Of a stretch of DNA of 59,658 nt, positions 8,150 to 16,957 are shown in pieces. The stretch comes from Hellea sp964472905. Lineage in GTDB: Bacteria > Pseudomonadota > Alphaproteobacteria > Caulobacterales > Maricaulaceae. A program made the translations under genes and the position numbers. The notes under the pieces are model-generated. The model made no database searches, was not told the origin of the DNA, and was given only the letters and a program-made list of their open reading frames with translations. Numbering within the stretch: the first letter of the stretch is position 1; each line of letters opens with the position of its first letter. Location of the stretch: positions 1 through 59,658 of the forward strand of contig CAYYMI010000009.1 of assembly GCA_964472905.1 (NCBI GenBank), read 5' to 3'.

Positions 8150-8479
8150 CTACGTCTTCTCCAAAGTACATTGAAGGGGGTGTTGCGCACGTTTCGCTGC
8201 GTCCATGACTTGCGCCACTTTGGTTTCCGCCACTTCAAAGGTATAAATCCCGCAAGTCCCGATACCTTTTTGATGCACATTGAGCATAATTTGCGTCGCT
8301 TCTTCTTGGGTTTTTTTAAAAATACCCATCAAAATGGATACAACAAACTCCATTGGCGTATAATCGTCATTCATTAATATAACGCGGTACATAGACGGTT
8401 TTTTTGTTTTAGGACGAACCTTGGTGGCAACGCCGCGTTCAGGCGTTCCGTCTTCGTCTCCTTTTTTAGGACCCGCCAT
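8150..8479 (-). CDS. clpS: ClpS adaptor protein
   Basis: 109 aa from ATG 8479 (MAGPKKGDED...); the frame extends nine codons further to 8506, which the family does not need. The core PSMYRVILMNDDYTPMEFVV is the ClpS signature; its NDD and the Met/Leu that follow line the N-degron pocket. EATQIMLNVHQKGIGTCG supplies the conserved His. The 30-residue flexible N-terminus is charged, as needed to enter the ClpA pore. Encoded just before clpA. Confidence 0.96.
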   Translation of the reverse strand: MAGPKKGDEDGTPERGVATKVRPKTKKPSMYRVILMNDDYTPMEFVVSILMGIFKKTQEEATQIMLNVHQKGIGTCGIYTFEVAETKVAQVMDAAKRAQHPLQCTLEKT

Positions 8480-8657
8480 ATTTATCAATCGCGATTCAAT
8501 CATCACCCTAAGTTATGTCTTAATCTGTGTCTTGAAAAGGGCGAGATGTCGGCATTTTTCATAGAACCGTAGATTCTCTGTTAGCAAACTGTTAAATATC
8601 GAAAACTCTTAACGCTTATTAACCTTTACTAAACTCTTACCAATCTATGCCCCTTCT

Positions 8658-9851
8658 ATGTTACGAGTCGGGCTTATATCTCTATTTATATGGGCATTTA
8701 CCTTAACAGCATCGGGAACAGAGCGGAAATATGCATCGATCATTGTTGATGCCGATACATTAGAAATCATTCATGCGCGTCAAATAGATGAGTTGCGATA
8801 CCCTGCTTCCCTAACAAAAGTCATGACATTATATCTGACTTTTGATGCGTTAAATGCCGGTCATTTACATCTGAAAGAACCTATACGCGTTTCTTCCAAC
8901 GCTGCGAGCACGCCGCCTACAAAACTAGGGTTAAAGGCTGGGCAAACCATCACAGTCGAAAACCTCATTCAAGCTCTTGCAGTTAAAAGCGCTAATGATG
9001 CTGCAGTTGTTTTGGCTGAGAGACTAGCAGGGTCTGAGGCTGCCTTTGCTAATCATATGACGGCTAAAGCACGAAGCCTTGGCATGATGAAAACAACGTT
9101 TAAAACCGCAAATGGCCTCCCTCACCCTGAGCAAAAAACCAGCGCCAGAGATATGGCAAAGCTCGCGTCTAATATTCTCAAAAATCATCGACGATATTAC
9201 CATTATTTTGGCCTCAAAAGCTTTAGCTACAAAGGACAAACGTATAAAAATACAAATAAGCTCTTACCCTGGCTGGCTGGTGTAGATGGATTCAAAACCG
9301 GCTATACAAGAGATAGCGGATATAATCTGATTATATCGGCCCAACGCGATAGCCGCCGCCTCATTGCCGTTGTTCTCGGCGGAGCCAGCGGAAAATCCCG
9401 AAATCTACATATGCAAGACCTCGTCGAACGTGGGTTTAAAGTTATGGGTGTGGCCCCAGTGAAATCATTACCCCCAGTATCTATTGTTAAAGACCCTATA
9501 CCCCAACAAACATCCCCTCAATTGGCCGCTACGCAGGCCGTTAGGCTTAGAGGACGAGATCGCCAAACAATAACAGTGACGCAAAATGAAGGCCGGATAA
9601 ATTATTCTGGTAAAACCGATAATTGGGGCATTCAAGTCGGGGCTTTTCTCAAACGCGAAGAGGCTAAAGATCAAATTGATGCCGTCGCAGGTGTTACTGG
9701 TATAAAAGACGGGACCATTCGTCCGCTCACACGAAATGGCCAAACTCTTTACCGCGCACGATATGAAAATTTAAGTATCACAAACGCCCAAAAAGCTTGT
9801 AAAGCGCTTGCGAATTTATCTACAGGATGCTTGATAGTTGCTGTAAACTAA
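8658..9851 (+). CDS. D-alanyl-D-alanine carboxypeptidase (S11) with C-terminal SPOR domain
   Basis: 397 aa. Signal peptide 1-20. The penicillin-binding fold has all three active-site motifs: SLTK (in YPASLTKVMTLYL), SAN (VKSANDAAVVLAE) and KTG (GFKTGYTRDSG). After a linker, residues about 320-397 (NWGIQVGAFLKREEAKDQI ... ACKALANLSTGCLIV) are a SPOR domain, which binds denuded glycan at the septum. It should trim the terminal D-Ala of peptidoglycan at the division site in the periplasm. No good ribosome site precedes the ATG. TTAAC-type half sites at 8609 and 8619 lie in the promoter. panC follows after 11 nt. Confidence 0.92.
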   Translation: MLRVGLISLFIWAFTLTASGTERKYASIIVDADTLEIIHARQIDELRYPASLTKVMTLYLTFDALNAGHLHLKEPIRVSSNAASTPPTKLGLKAGQTITVENLIQALAVKSANDAAVVLAERLAGSEAAFANHMTAKARSLGMMKTTFKTANGLPHPEQKTSARDMAKLASNILKNHRRYYHYFGLKSFSYKGQTYKNTNKLLPWLAGVDGFKTGYTRDSGYNLIISAQRDSRRLIAVVLGGASGKSRNLHMQDLVERGFKVMGVAPVKSLPPVSIVKDPIPQQTSPQLAATQAVRLRGRDRQTITVTQNEGRINYSGKTDNWGIQVGAFLKREEAKDQIDAVAGVTGIKDGTIRPLTRNGQTLYRARYENLSITNAQKACKALANLSTGCLIVAVN

Positions 9852-9862
9852 AGGCATGAGAA

Positions 9863-10735
9863 ATGACCGAAAAAATTCGGATCGTCAGAACAGAACGCAC
9901 GTTACGCGGACGTATATGGGACTGGCGCGGGCATGGTGAAACTATCGCTTTCGTCCCGACTATGGGCGCTCTGCACGAAGGTCACCTCACACTTGTTCGG
10001 CTTGCCAAAAGAAAAGCCAGCAAGGTCGTCGTGTCAATCTTTGTCAACCCAACACAATTTGCGCCCGGTGAAGATTATGAAGCTTACCCTAGAACAGAAA
10101 AACAAGATGTCGCGATGCTGCGTTCTGAAGGTGTTGACTTAGTCTATATTCCCAAAGATGGCTCAATGTATAATGCTCACCATGCTACAAAAATTACAGT
10201 TGGCGGCGTTGCGCTCGGTCTTGAAACGAATCATCGCCCTACCTTTTTCGACGGTGTTGCCCTCGTCGTCACAAAATTATTAAACCGCGTTGTTCCTGAC
10301 ATCGCGATCTTTGGCGAAAAGGACTATCAGCAACTCGCCACTATCCGCCGCCTAGTCGAAGACTTAGATATGCCGATTAAAATTATTGGCGCCCCTATTG
10401 CGCGGGACGAACATGGCCTAGCGCTGTCCTCTCGGAATAGGTATTTTGATGAAGACGGTCTCATAGTCGCCCGCAGGCTTAATGAAATAATGAGGCTATG
10501 CGCGCTTAAAATGCAAAAAGGCGAAAATGTTGATTTAGCAAGGGATATCGCAACAAAGGCTCTTTTAACAGCAGGATTTAGCAGTGTGGATTATATTGAG
10601 GTGCGTAGCCCAAACTCTCTGACGGTTCTCGAAGGCGGTATCCTCAACAGCCCCGCCCGCCTGCTTGTCGCGGCCTATTGCAAAGATGTACGTTTGATCG
10701 ATAATTGTCCTGTCAGAGTCCCTAAAAAGAGCTAA
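9863..10735 (+). CDS. panC: Pantoate--beta-alanine ligase
   Basis: 290 aa, standard length. Motifs: FVPTMGALHEGHLTL (HIGH-like adenylation motif), SIFVNPTQFAPGEDYEAYPR, FGEKDYQQLATIRRLVEDL and LALSSRNRYF. It adenylates pantoate and couples it to beta-alanine, the last step of pantothenate (coenzyme A precursor) synthesis. It starts 11 nt after the D,D-carboxypeptidase gene, so it is probably in the same transcript. panB is not in the window. Confidence 0.96.
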   Translation: MTEKIRIVRTERTLRGRIWDWRGHGETIAFVPTMGALHEGHLTLVRLAKRKASKVVVSIFVNPTQFAPGEDYEAYPRTEKQDVAMLRSEGVDLVYIPKDGSMYNAHHATKITVGGVALGLETNHRPTFFDGVALVVTKLLNRVVPDIAIFGEKDYQQLATIRRLVEDLDMPIKIIGAPIARDEHGLALSSRNRYFDEDGLIVARRLNEIMRLCALKMQKGENVDLARDIATKALLTAGFSSVDYIEVRSPNSLTVLEGGILNSPARLLVAAYCKDVRLIDNCPVRVPKKS

Positions 10736-11142
10736 TTATTTTTGAAATGCGATATCCAAATTGTAGAGGACAGCTTTTAGCTCTTCTACACCCCGCGGAG
10801 AATCACTGAGCGGTTTCCTACATAAACCACTCTGATTATAAGAAAAGTTAGGCTAACAGGCTAATCTTTTCGAACGATATTAATGTCGTCACTATCTCTC
10901 AAACTCATTATTACTATTAGAGCTTCTGTTTTCATTATAACAAATCTAGATAGTGATTAGATTTTTTGCCTTAGTTTTCATCGAAGCCATCAAAGATGTA
11001 TCAAATATGTCACATCACGGGATAAAGTTCCCTGCTGTGTTTCTTTTCCATTGTTACATGCGCAAAAAAATTTAAGTTATCTTCTGGGGCGAAATAAAAT
11101 CGGAAAATTCAAACCGTAGTAGACAATTCTAAAGGGACATAC
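10736..11142 (+). promoter_or_regulatory. 407-bp leader/promoter region before the TonB-dependent receptor
   Basis: No gene is supported here. Just after panC, GTAGAGGACAGCTTTTAG with CTCTTCTAC can form an imperfect hairpin (about 10764-10790) that may end the panC transcript. Further on the DNA is very A/T-rich, with a small inverted pair GGGA-N6-TCCC at about 11019-11032. The receptor's ribosome site AAAGGGA lies 7-8 nt before its ATG. No Fur box or TPP/cobalamin riboswitch core was recognised. Confidence 0.4.
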
Positions 11143-13926
11143 ATGCAACGTTTTACACTAAAATCGACATTAGCAATAACCGCATCAGCGGCGATGCTAG
11201 CTGGAGCTATGGCAACTCCGTCATACGCTCAAAGTTCAGACTTCTCAATTGCAGACGATGAAATCATCACAATCGGTACGCGCCGTAAAGCGCGCTCAGC
11301 CGCGGACGTAATCGCGCCTGTCGATGTTATTCCAGCAACAGAGCTGCTTAACCAAGCGCCAGTTGATATTGCCGATGCTCTACGTATCGCGGTTCCATCC
11401 TTTAACGTGAACACGCAGCCTATCTCTGATGCGGCGACAATTGTTCGTCCTGCTAACTTACGTGGCCTGTCTCCGGATAATACTTTAGTACTCTTGAACG
11501 GCAAGCGTCGTCATCGTGCATCTGTTATCTCATTCCTTGGCGGTGGTATTGCTGATGGCGCTCATGGTCCTGACATCTCAGTCTTCCCATCTTTGGCGCT
11601 GAAAAACGTCCAAGTCCTACGTGATGGCGCGTCCTCACAATATGGTTCTGATGCGATTGCTGGTGTTATCAATTTCGAGCTAAAAGACGCATCCGAAGGC
11701 GGCGTTATTGAAGCTCGTTATGGTGAAACATATGAAGGCGATGGTGAAAGCTTCCGTATTGCTGGTAATGTTGGTCTTCCTTTGGGTGATCGTGGTTTTG
11801 TCAACCTGACCGCAGAATATTCGGATGTTGGTGACACAAACCGTTCAATCGCGCGCGACGACGTTACTGCGCTTGTAGCGGCGGGTAATACAGCGATTCT
11901 AGATCAATCTGTAAACACATTGACGACTGATATTGATTCTGTTCAAATTTGGGGACAGCCTAATGTTAATGATGATATTAAATTATTCGTCAACTCGGCT
12001 TATGAAGTCTCAGACAACTTAGAACTTTATGCATGGGGTAACTATGCTGAGCGCCAAGTCGAGGGCGGTTTCTTCTTCCGTAACCCAACTAATCGCGGCG
12101 GTGTTTTTGAAGGCCCATCAGTGGACCCAGTAACGGGCGCACTTAGCAGCGCAGATAACGCCGTAGCTTCCGTCAGCGTAGGCAACTTAGCTGGTATTGA
12201 TCCAGCAGCTTGTCCAGCGGGTATTCCATTGGTTAATGGCACAATCCCAGATCCAACTGTTCTTGCTCAAGTGACTGCAGATGCTAACTGCTTCTCTTTC
12301 GTTGAAACACTACCTGGAGGTTTTGTCCCTCGTTTCGGTGGTGACAATCAAGATGTAGCTTTTGTTGTTGGCGCACGGGGTGACCTCGATGTCGGAACGG
12401 GCCTTGGTTATGATGTGAGTTTTAGTTACGGTGAAAACACTACAGACTTCTTCATCAATAACACAATCAACGCCTCTCTTGGGCCAGACACGCCACGTGA
12501 TTTCGAACCGGGTGGTTATGAGCAAGAAGATATCAATTTTAACGTTGACTTTAACTACGGTCTTCCAATCTCAGGCTGGGCGTCTGATTTGAACATCGCA
12601 GCGGGCTTTGAATACCGCGAGGAAACTTTCACAATTAACCAAGGTGATGATGCATCATTCGCACTTGGACCTCTCGCAGCCCCAACTGTAGGGTTTCCAA
12701 CAGGCCAAGGATTTGCTTCTAGCTCTAATGGCTTTGGTGGATTTGTTCCTGCAGCCGCAGGTTCATTCTCCCAAGACAACATCGCTATTTATGGTGATTT
12801 GGAAGGTGATTTGACAGACCAACTCTCGCTTCAAGGCGCTCTTCGTTATGAAGACTTCAGCTCTTTTGGCGATACGATAAACTGGAAAATTGGTGGTAAA
12901 TACACAGTTAGTGATGATCTCACATTACGCGGTACAATTTCTACAGGTTTCCATGCCCCAACAGCAGGCCAAGCAAATGTCGTCAATATCACGACAGCCT
13001 TTGTTGGCGGTATCTTGCAGGATGTTGCGACCTTACCATTATCAAGTGCTGCTGGTGAGTTCCTCAACGCTCAGCGCGTTGCAGATGGTGACCAACCCTT
13101 TACCCTTGATGCTGAAGACAGTACAAACATATCTGTTGGTTTTGCATCTCGGTTAGGCGATCTCAGCTTAACAGTAGATTATTTCAATATTGATCTTGAA
13201 GGCCGTATTTCATTGACGGACAACCAAGACTTCACGGCAGCGCTTACAAGCTTTGCTAATGGTAATAACGTTGCTATTACGGGCGATGAATCTACAAGTC
13301 AGCTCATCAACCTCCTAAATGGTGTTGGCGGCTTTAACGCGAGCGACTTTGCAGGATCTGAAGATTTGGCAGCTTTCGCGGTATTCGCCAACAACTTTGA
13401 TACCCGCACACAAGGTATTGACGTCGTTGCTAGCTTGCCTGTTGACTTTGGCCAAGGGAGCAGCTCAGTTACGCTTGCTGCAAACTGGACTGATACTGAC
13501 GTGACTAACCGCGGGGACATCGAACCTATCGGTGACCTACGGACACGATCATTAGAAGAGAACATCCCATCCTTCAAAGGCAACCTAACGGTAAACCACG
13601 AGCAAGGCGACTGGAGAGGATTGGTTCGCGCTAATTATCATTCTAGCTTCTTTGAAGATCATCTTGGAACAAATGGCTTCCCAATTGATCTTGGCAGTGA
13701 GCTAAACTTTGATGCTGAAGTCACATACTCACTTCCAGCTCTTGAGGGTGCGGAAATCAGTGTTGGCGCTGCTAACATCTTTGATAACACACCAGATGAG
13801 TTGGCTGATATTCCACTTGATGGCTTCTCATCTGTTGGTGCCGTTGCCGGGGCTCAGTTCCCATCAACCGCACCGTTCGGCTTTAATGGCGGATCGTGGT
13901 ATGTTCGCGCGCGTTATAACTTCTAG
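11143..13926 (+). CDS. TonB-dependent outer-membrane receptor
   Basis: 927 aa. The signal peptide ends about SYAQ. A TonB-box-like DDEIITIGTRRK is followed by the plug domain: DVIPATELLNQAP, LRGLSPDNTLVLLNGKRRH and VQVLRDGASSQYGSDAIAGV are classic plug motifs. A large barrel follows, with the RGTISTGFHAPT segment and the aromatic C-terminus WYVRARYNF. It imports a large or scarce substrate across the outer membrane using TonB-ExbBD energy. Two cysteines sit in a loop about residues 355-380. Substrate unknown: no linked sugar, heme or siderophore gene is present. Monocistronic with a strong terminator. Confidence 0.93.
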   Translation: MQRFTLKSTLAITASAAMLAGAMATPSYAQSSDFSIADDEIITIGTRRKARSAADVIAPVDVIPATELLNQAPVDIADALRIAVPSFNVNTQPISDAATIVRPANLRGLSPDNTLVLLNGKRRHRASVISFLGGGIADGAHGPDISVFPSLALKNVQVLRDGASSQYGSDAIAGVINFELKDASEGGVIEARYGETYEGDGESFRIAGNVGLPLGDRGFVNLTAEYSDVGDTNRSIARDDVTALVAAGNTAILDQSVNTLTTDIDSVQIWGQPNVNDDIKLFVNSAYEVSDNLELYAWGNYAERQVEGGFFFRNPTNRGGVFEGPSVDPVTGALSSADNAVASVSVGNLAGIDPAACPAGIPLVNGTIPDPTVLAQVTADANCFSFVETLPGGFVPRFGGDNQDVAFVVGARGDLDVGTGLGYDVSFSYGENTTDFFINNTINASLGPDTPRDFEPGGYEQEDINFNVDFNYGLPISGWASDLNIAAGFEYREETFTINQGDDASFALGPLAAPTVGFPTGQGFASSSNGFGGFVPAAAGSFSQDNIAIYGDLEGDLTDQLSLQGALRYEDFSSFGDTINWKIGGKYTVSDDLTLRGTISTGFHAPTAGQANVVNITTAFVGGILQDVATLPLSSAAGEFLNAQRVADGDQPFTLDAEDSTNISVGFASRLGDLSLTVDYFNIDLEGRISLTDNQDFTAALTSFANGNNVAITGDESTSQLINLLNGVGGFNASDFAGSEDLAAFAVFANNFDTRTQGIDVVASLPVDFGQGSSSVTLAANWTDTDVTNRGDIEPIGDLRTRSLEENIPSFKGNLTVNHEQGDWRGLVRANYHSSFFEDHLGTNGFPIDLGSELNFDAEVTYSLPALEGAEISVGAANIFDNTPDELADIPLDGFSSVGAVAGAQFPSTAPFGFNGGSWYVRARYNF

Positions 13927-13947
13927 GACGCTGAATAGTTAAATTAG

Positions 13948-13974
13948 AAAGCCCCGCTTTTGCGGGGCTTTTTT
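13948..13974 (+). terminator. Strong rho-independent terminator of the TonB receptor gene
   Basis: AAAGCCCCGC-TTTT-GCGGGGCTTTTTT: a 7-bp GC-rich core extended by A/T pairs, a 4-nt loop and six Ts. The A-run on the 5' side means it can also act on the minus strand for the convergent DUF1489 gene. Confidence 0.92.
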
Positions 13975-13982
13975 GTGGCTTA

Positions 13983-14417
13983 TTACCAAACACCGAGATT
14001 AACGAGTTTAGCGCGAAGCTCTGGTGGCAAATCCCCTAGTCCATTTATCATTCCTAGGTCAGCAGGCGCATCTTCTACTTTTAAATATCTCCACCCTTGA
14101 AACGGACGCTTGGGCGTGGGCACGACAGCAATAAGCTTCGGGTCCATTACGATAGCACAAGCTTTTCGCCCATCCTTGGTTTGTGTCTCTTCTAAATCAA
14201 CGATCTCATTGCGGCACTGTATCAAACCTTTGATAACCCAATAGATTGAGCCGCCATCCAACAAAGCTTCTTTTTGTTTGGGAAACATGCGCGTTACATG
14301 TTGATGGTGAGGCGACAGGCCTTTTTTAGCCCTACGGCGTACAACCATTTTTTGCCAATCTTGAAGTGTGGCAATAGACTCAGAACCAACAGATAGCTTT
14401 TGTAAATGTATAGCCAT
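13983..14417 (-). CDS. DUF1489 family protein
   Basis: 144 aa. The family signature is clear: IHLQKLSVGSESIATLQDW at the start, HVTRMFPKQKEALLDGGS, IYWVIKGLIQCRNEI, and FQGWRYLKVEDAPADLG towards the end. DUF1489 is a small cytoplasmic family almost restricted to alphaproteobacteria, with no established activity. It has no signal peptide or membrane helix. The start at 14417 has only a weak ribosome site but matches the family N-terminus. Confidence 0.88.
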   Translation of the reverse strand: MAIHLQKLSVGSESIATLQDWQKMVVRRRAKKGLSPHHQHVTRMFPKQKEALLDGGSIYWVIKGLIQCRNEIVDLEETQTKDGRKACAIVMDPKLIAVVPTPKRPFQGWRYLKVEDAPADLGMINGLGDLPPELRAKLVNLGVW

Positions 14418-14461
14418 GCCTATTCATAAGGAATAGGCACTATGAATAGCCAGTGCTTGTC

Positions 14462-15400
14462 TTAAAAATCTCGTTGATAAGGCTCGGTGTCGACAATGAA
14501 ATTAGGCGCTTTAGGGTCAATTTTAAACGTCACAAGATCAATTCTGTCGTCTTTGGCTGCTAATCCTGTCTTACGGATGACACGGCCAAAGTAAGATTTA
14601 ATCTGCCGTTTTAAAGAACTATTATCTCTATAACTCGTTTCAACACCAAACTTATGTCTCAAGGTTGCGTTTGTAATCATAGCGGCGTTTTTCATGCCGC
14701 TTTCTTTCGTCGAATATTCCGTTGTTACAGAAACACAAAACGCGGTGTTATCAACGCGGTGTGGAGAATTAAGGGGCCATGTAATCGCCTGTCCTTCTTC
14801 AAGGTCAAATTCTCTAGCATGCTGTTCAAAATCTTCTTTATACGGCAAATCATCCTCAAGGTCCGTCATCAATGTCAACTCATAAGCCTGATCTGGAATG
14901 AATTTTTCTGTTTGAGGGTAAAGATACATCTTCTTTTTACCTCTTACGTGCCACAAAATCGTCTCGGTTTTATCAAAATGATAAGGAACTCTCGCGATTG
15001 GAGAAGAAATTAATATTCCGCCATTCGCGTTGAATACTTTACTGCCTGTTTCCTCAGCAATCCCCCCATACATCTGATCTAATAAATCTTTATACTCTGG
15101 GTGAACATTCATTGCTCGGCGTAAATTTATCCATATAGCACCCGCTTTAGCCGCTTCTATTAAGGTCTTTCCGTCAACATCACGGAAATCACCTGTCCTG
15201 TGCTTATTCGGATAAATAGGATGGTCTGGATCGCCCATTGTGCAAACATCGAGCATATGTTTCGGATGTTTGTCTAATAATGTCGCCAATGCCTCATCAG
15301 AAAACAAGTTAGTCTCTGGTAATCCATGACGAAATGTCATGATCTCTTTTTGAAATTTAGCTGTATGCTCAGCCGACCAGTCTTTCAACATTCCACTCAT
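14462..15400 (-). CDS. JmjC/cupin-like 2-oxoglutarate-oxygenase-fold protein
   Basis: 312 aa, cytoplasmic. The central part has YHFDKTETILWHVRGKK followed by MYLYP, a cupin/JmjC pattern with the His-x-Asp pair of an iron site. WPLNSPHRVDN about 60 residues later supplies the distal His. The C-terminal 90 residues are basic and unlike any domain I know. Such cupin-like proteins are often found near TonB receptors in Caulobacter relatives, and one lies 1.5 kb away here; the substrate is unknown. AGGTGG precedes the ATG. An inverted repeat TACGAA-TT-TTCGTA (15417-15430) lies just upstream. Confidence 0.7.
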   Translation of the reverse strand: MSGMLKDWSAEHTAKFQKEIMTFRHGLPETNLFSDEALATLLDKHPKHMLDVCTMGDPDHPIYPNKHRTGDFRDVDGKTLIEAAKAGAIWINLRRAMNVHPEYKDLLDQMYGGIAEETGSKVFNANGGILISSPIARVPYHFDKTETILWHVRGKKKMYLYPQTEKFIPDQAYELTLMTDLEDDLPYKEDFEQHAREFDLEEGQAITWPLNSPHRVDNTAFCVSVTTEYSTKESGMKNAAMITNATLRHKFGVETSYRDNSSLKRQIKSYFGRVIRKTGLAAKDDRIDLVTFKIDPKAPNFIVDTEPYQRDF

Positions 15401-15538
15401 TTTCCACCTATAATCGTACGAATTTTCGTATCTTTGATGAATATTACATCACAAATGTTGATATTTCCTTTTTAACCAGCGTTTTTACCTCTGAGTGTGA
15501 AAAATTACGTTCATATGGTCAGTATCGGTAAATTGTGA

Positions 15539-16822
15539 CTATTTGCGTAATGTTTGCCGGAAGGCATAATAAAGTGATCCCATCAACATCATTGCCCCAA
15601 TAATAATTCCACAAATCACTATGAGTTGACCATTTGCCCCAAATAAAGCTTCAGCGCCTCTTAAATAAGCCGCAATACTTGCGCCTAATAAAAGGGATCC
15701 AAAAGTTATCATGATCCAATAGGGCAGGTTTGAACGGCCAAAATCTTCTGGAGTTTCATTTAACTCTATATACTTACTAGCACTGTCATCTGAACGCGCC
15801 CGAATAGCATCATCTTTTTTCAGGTTATCAATAACAAGATCGACCTTGTCATCATCATCGACCGTCTCAATATTATTACTCTCTTTAAGACCAGACTTAA
15901 AACCAACAACATTATCTCTCTCAAGATCTTCTGCGGTATCATCTGTGGTGATTAATGTTTCGGGCCAATCTGAGGTATCGCTTGCTTTTTGATCCAATTT
16001 TACATCTTCAATTAAAGCATCAAGACGGTCTTTTAATTTTTCGTCCTCGGCAGCAATCAAACTAGGTTTGATTGTCTTTACTTCATTATCTTTGTCACTT
16101 CCTAAATCGGGATCTAGTGATACTTCATCCTCAATGACCATCTCATCTTCGTAAACCTCACTCAGTGACAATATTCCTGAAGGGCCATCAGTTCTACGGC
16201 GGTTTTGTTTTGATCCATTTTCTAACTGCACGTCGTAAGGCACAGCCTCAACCATCCCTGCATTCTCATCTTTGGAAAATACTGGAAGGGCATCTTCAGT
16301 GCTTAATAATGCAATTGTCTCATCTGAAACTGGGGGAAGATCCACACGAGGCGCACTTACAGTTTTACCCGCAGGTCTTAGAAACAACGCTTTTTCAGCT
16401 GTCCGACGGCGCATTAAGACATCAACAACATAGGTTTTACCATCGATTTCAGATTTACGCCAAATATCAAACCCATTTGCCGCATCCAAAGGGCGACCAT
16501 TATTGAGCGCGCGTAATGTGTCAGACCTTAAAAAAGCTTTAGGGCCAATATTGAAAGCAAATGAACATAGCGCATCAAATTGGCTCTGCGTGAGCGGCGC
16601 ATGAACATTCTCGTTAATCATGTCCTCAAAAGGCGCTAAGTCAGCCTTTAAAACATTTTCGGCTTCTGATTTAGAGAGAAACTTAGCATCGCCATCCAAT
16701 ACCCTGTGACCATAACCAATCACGCGTTGGCCAGAAACCAACATACGGTCTACTGGGCGATAGCCCTCATAGGCTTTAATCAGCTTCAAGCCCATATCAG
16801 AAATAGTAAATTGACGACCCAT
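15539..16822 (-). CDS. spmX: SpmX-like polarity protein (GH24 muramidase domain + acidic linker + 2 TM)
   Basis: 427 aa, close to the roughly 430 aa of Caulobacter SpmX. Residues 1-150 are a phage-lysozyme (GH24) fold: LIKAYEGYRPV with Glu19, VIGYGHRVLDGD, and the LTQSQFDALCSFAFNIG segment. The canonical E-x8-D-x5-T triad is incomplete: Leu28 and Val34 stand where Asp and Thr would be. Residues about 165-360 are a disordered, Asp/Glu-rich linker. TM helices lie at about 366-387 and 399-421. There is no signal peptide. This layout is that of SpmX, which localises and activates the kinase DivJ at the stalked pole and gates cell-cycle development. A sigma-54-like promoter lies upstream. Symbol assigned on architecture. 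Confidence 0.82.
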   Translation of the reverse strand: MGRQFTISDMGLKLIKAYEGYRPVDRMLVSGQRVIGYGHRVLDGDAKFLSKSEAENVLKADLAPFEDMINENVHAPLTQSQFDALCSFAFNIGPKAFLRSDTLRALNNGRPLDAANGFDIWRKSEIDGKTYVVDVLMRRRTAEKALFLRPAGKTVSAPRVDLPPVSDETIALLSTEDALPVFSKDENAGMVEAVPYDVQLENGSKQNRRRTDGPSGILSLSEVYEDEMVIEDEVSLDPDLGSDKDNEVKTIKPSLIAAEDEKLKDRLDALIEDVKLDQKASDTSDWPETLITTDDTAEDLERDNVVGFKSGLKESNNIETVDDDDKVDLVIDNLKKDDAIRARSDDSASKYIELNETPEDFGRSNLPYWIMITFGSLLLGASIAAYLRGAEALFGANGQLIVICGIIIGAMMLMGSLYYAFRQTLRK

Positions 16823-16866
16823 TGCAGTCCCATTCCGTTACAAACGTGGTTTTTCAGGAAGTAGAC

Positions 16867-16882
16867 TGCAAGTTACGCGCCG
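16867..16882 (-). promoter_or_regulatory. Putative sigma-54 (-24/-12) promoter of spmX
   Basis: The minus strand reads CGGCGCG-TAAC-TTGCA, compared with consensus TGGCACG-N4-TTGCA. The invariant GG and GC are exactly 10 nt apart. It lies 45 nt upstream of the spmX ATG, giving an expected leader of about 34 nt. In Caulobacter spmX is transcribed by sigma-54 with the activator TacA, so the position fits. No activator sites were identified. Confidence 0.5.
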
Positions 16883-16957
16883 AAGGGGAAATCTCGATAG
16901 CCTTTTTAGGCGGTATAACTCTGTGTCACAGTAATTATGGTAAATATTTGATAAATT

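Noticed and set aside
10736..11142. Fur box, TPP or cobalamin element before the TonB receptor
   Set aside because: No matching core sequences were seen in the 407 bases.
15539..16822. Prophage endolysin
   Set aside because: No phage genes around, two catalytic residues replaced, and the acidic linker with two C-terminal TM helices match SpmX.
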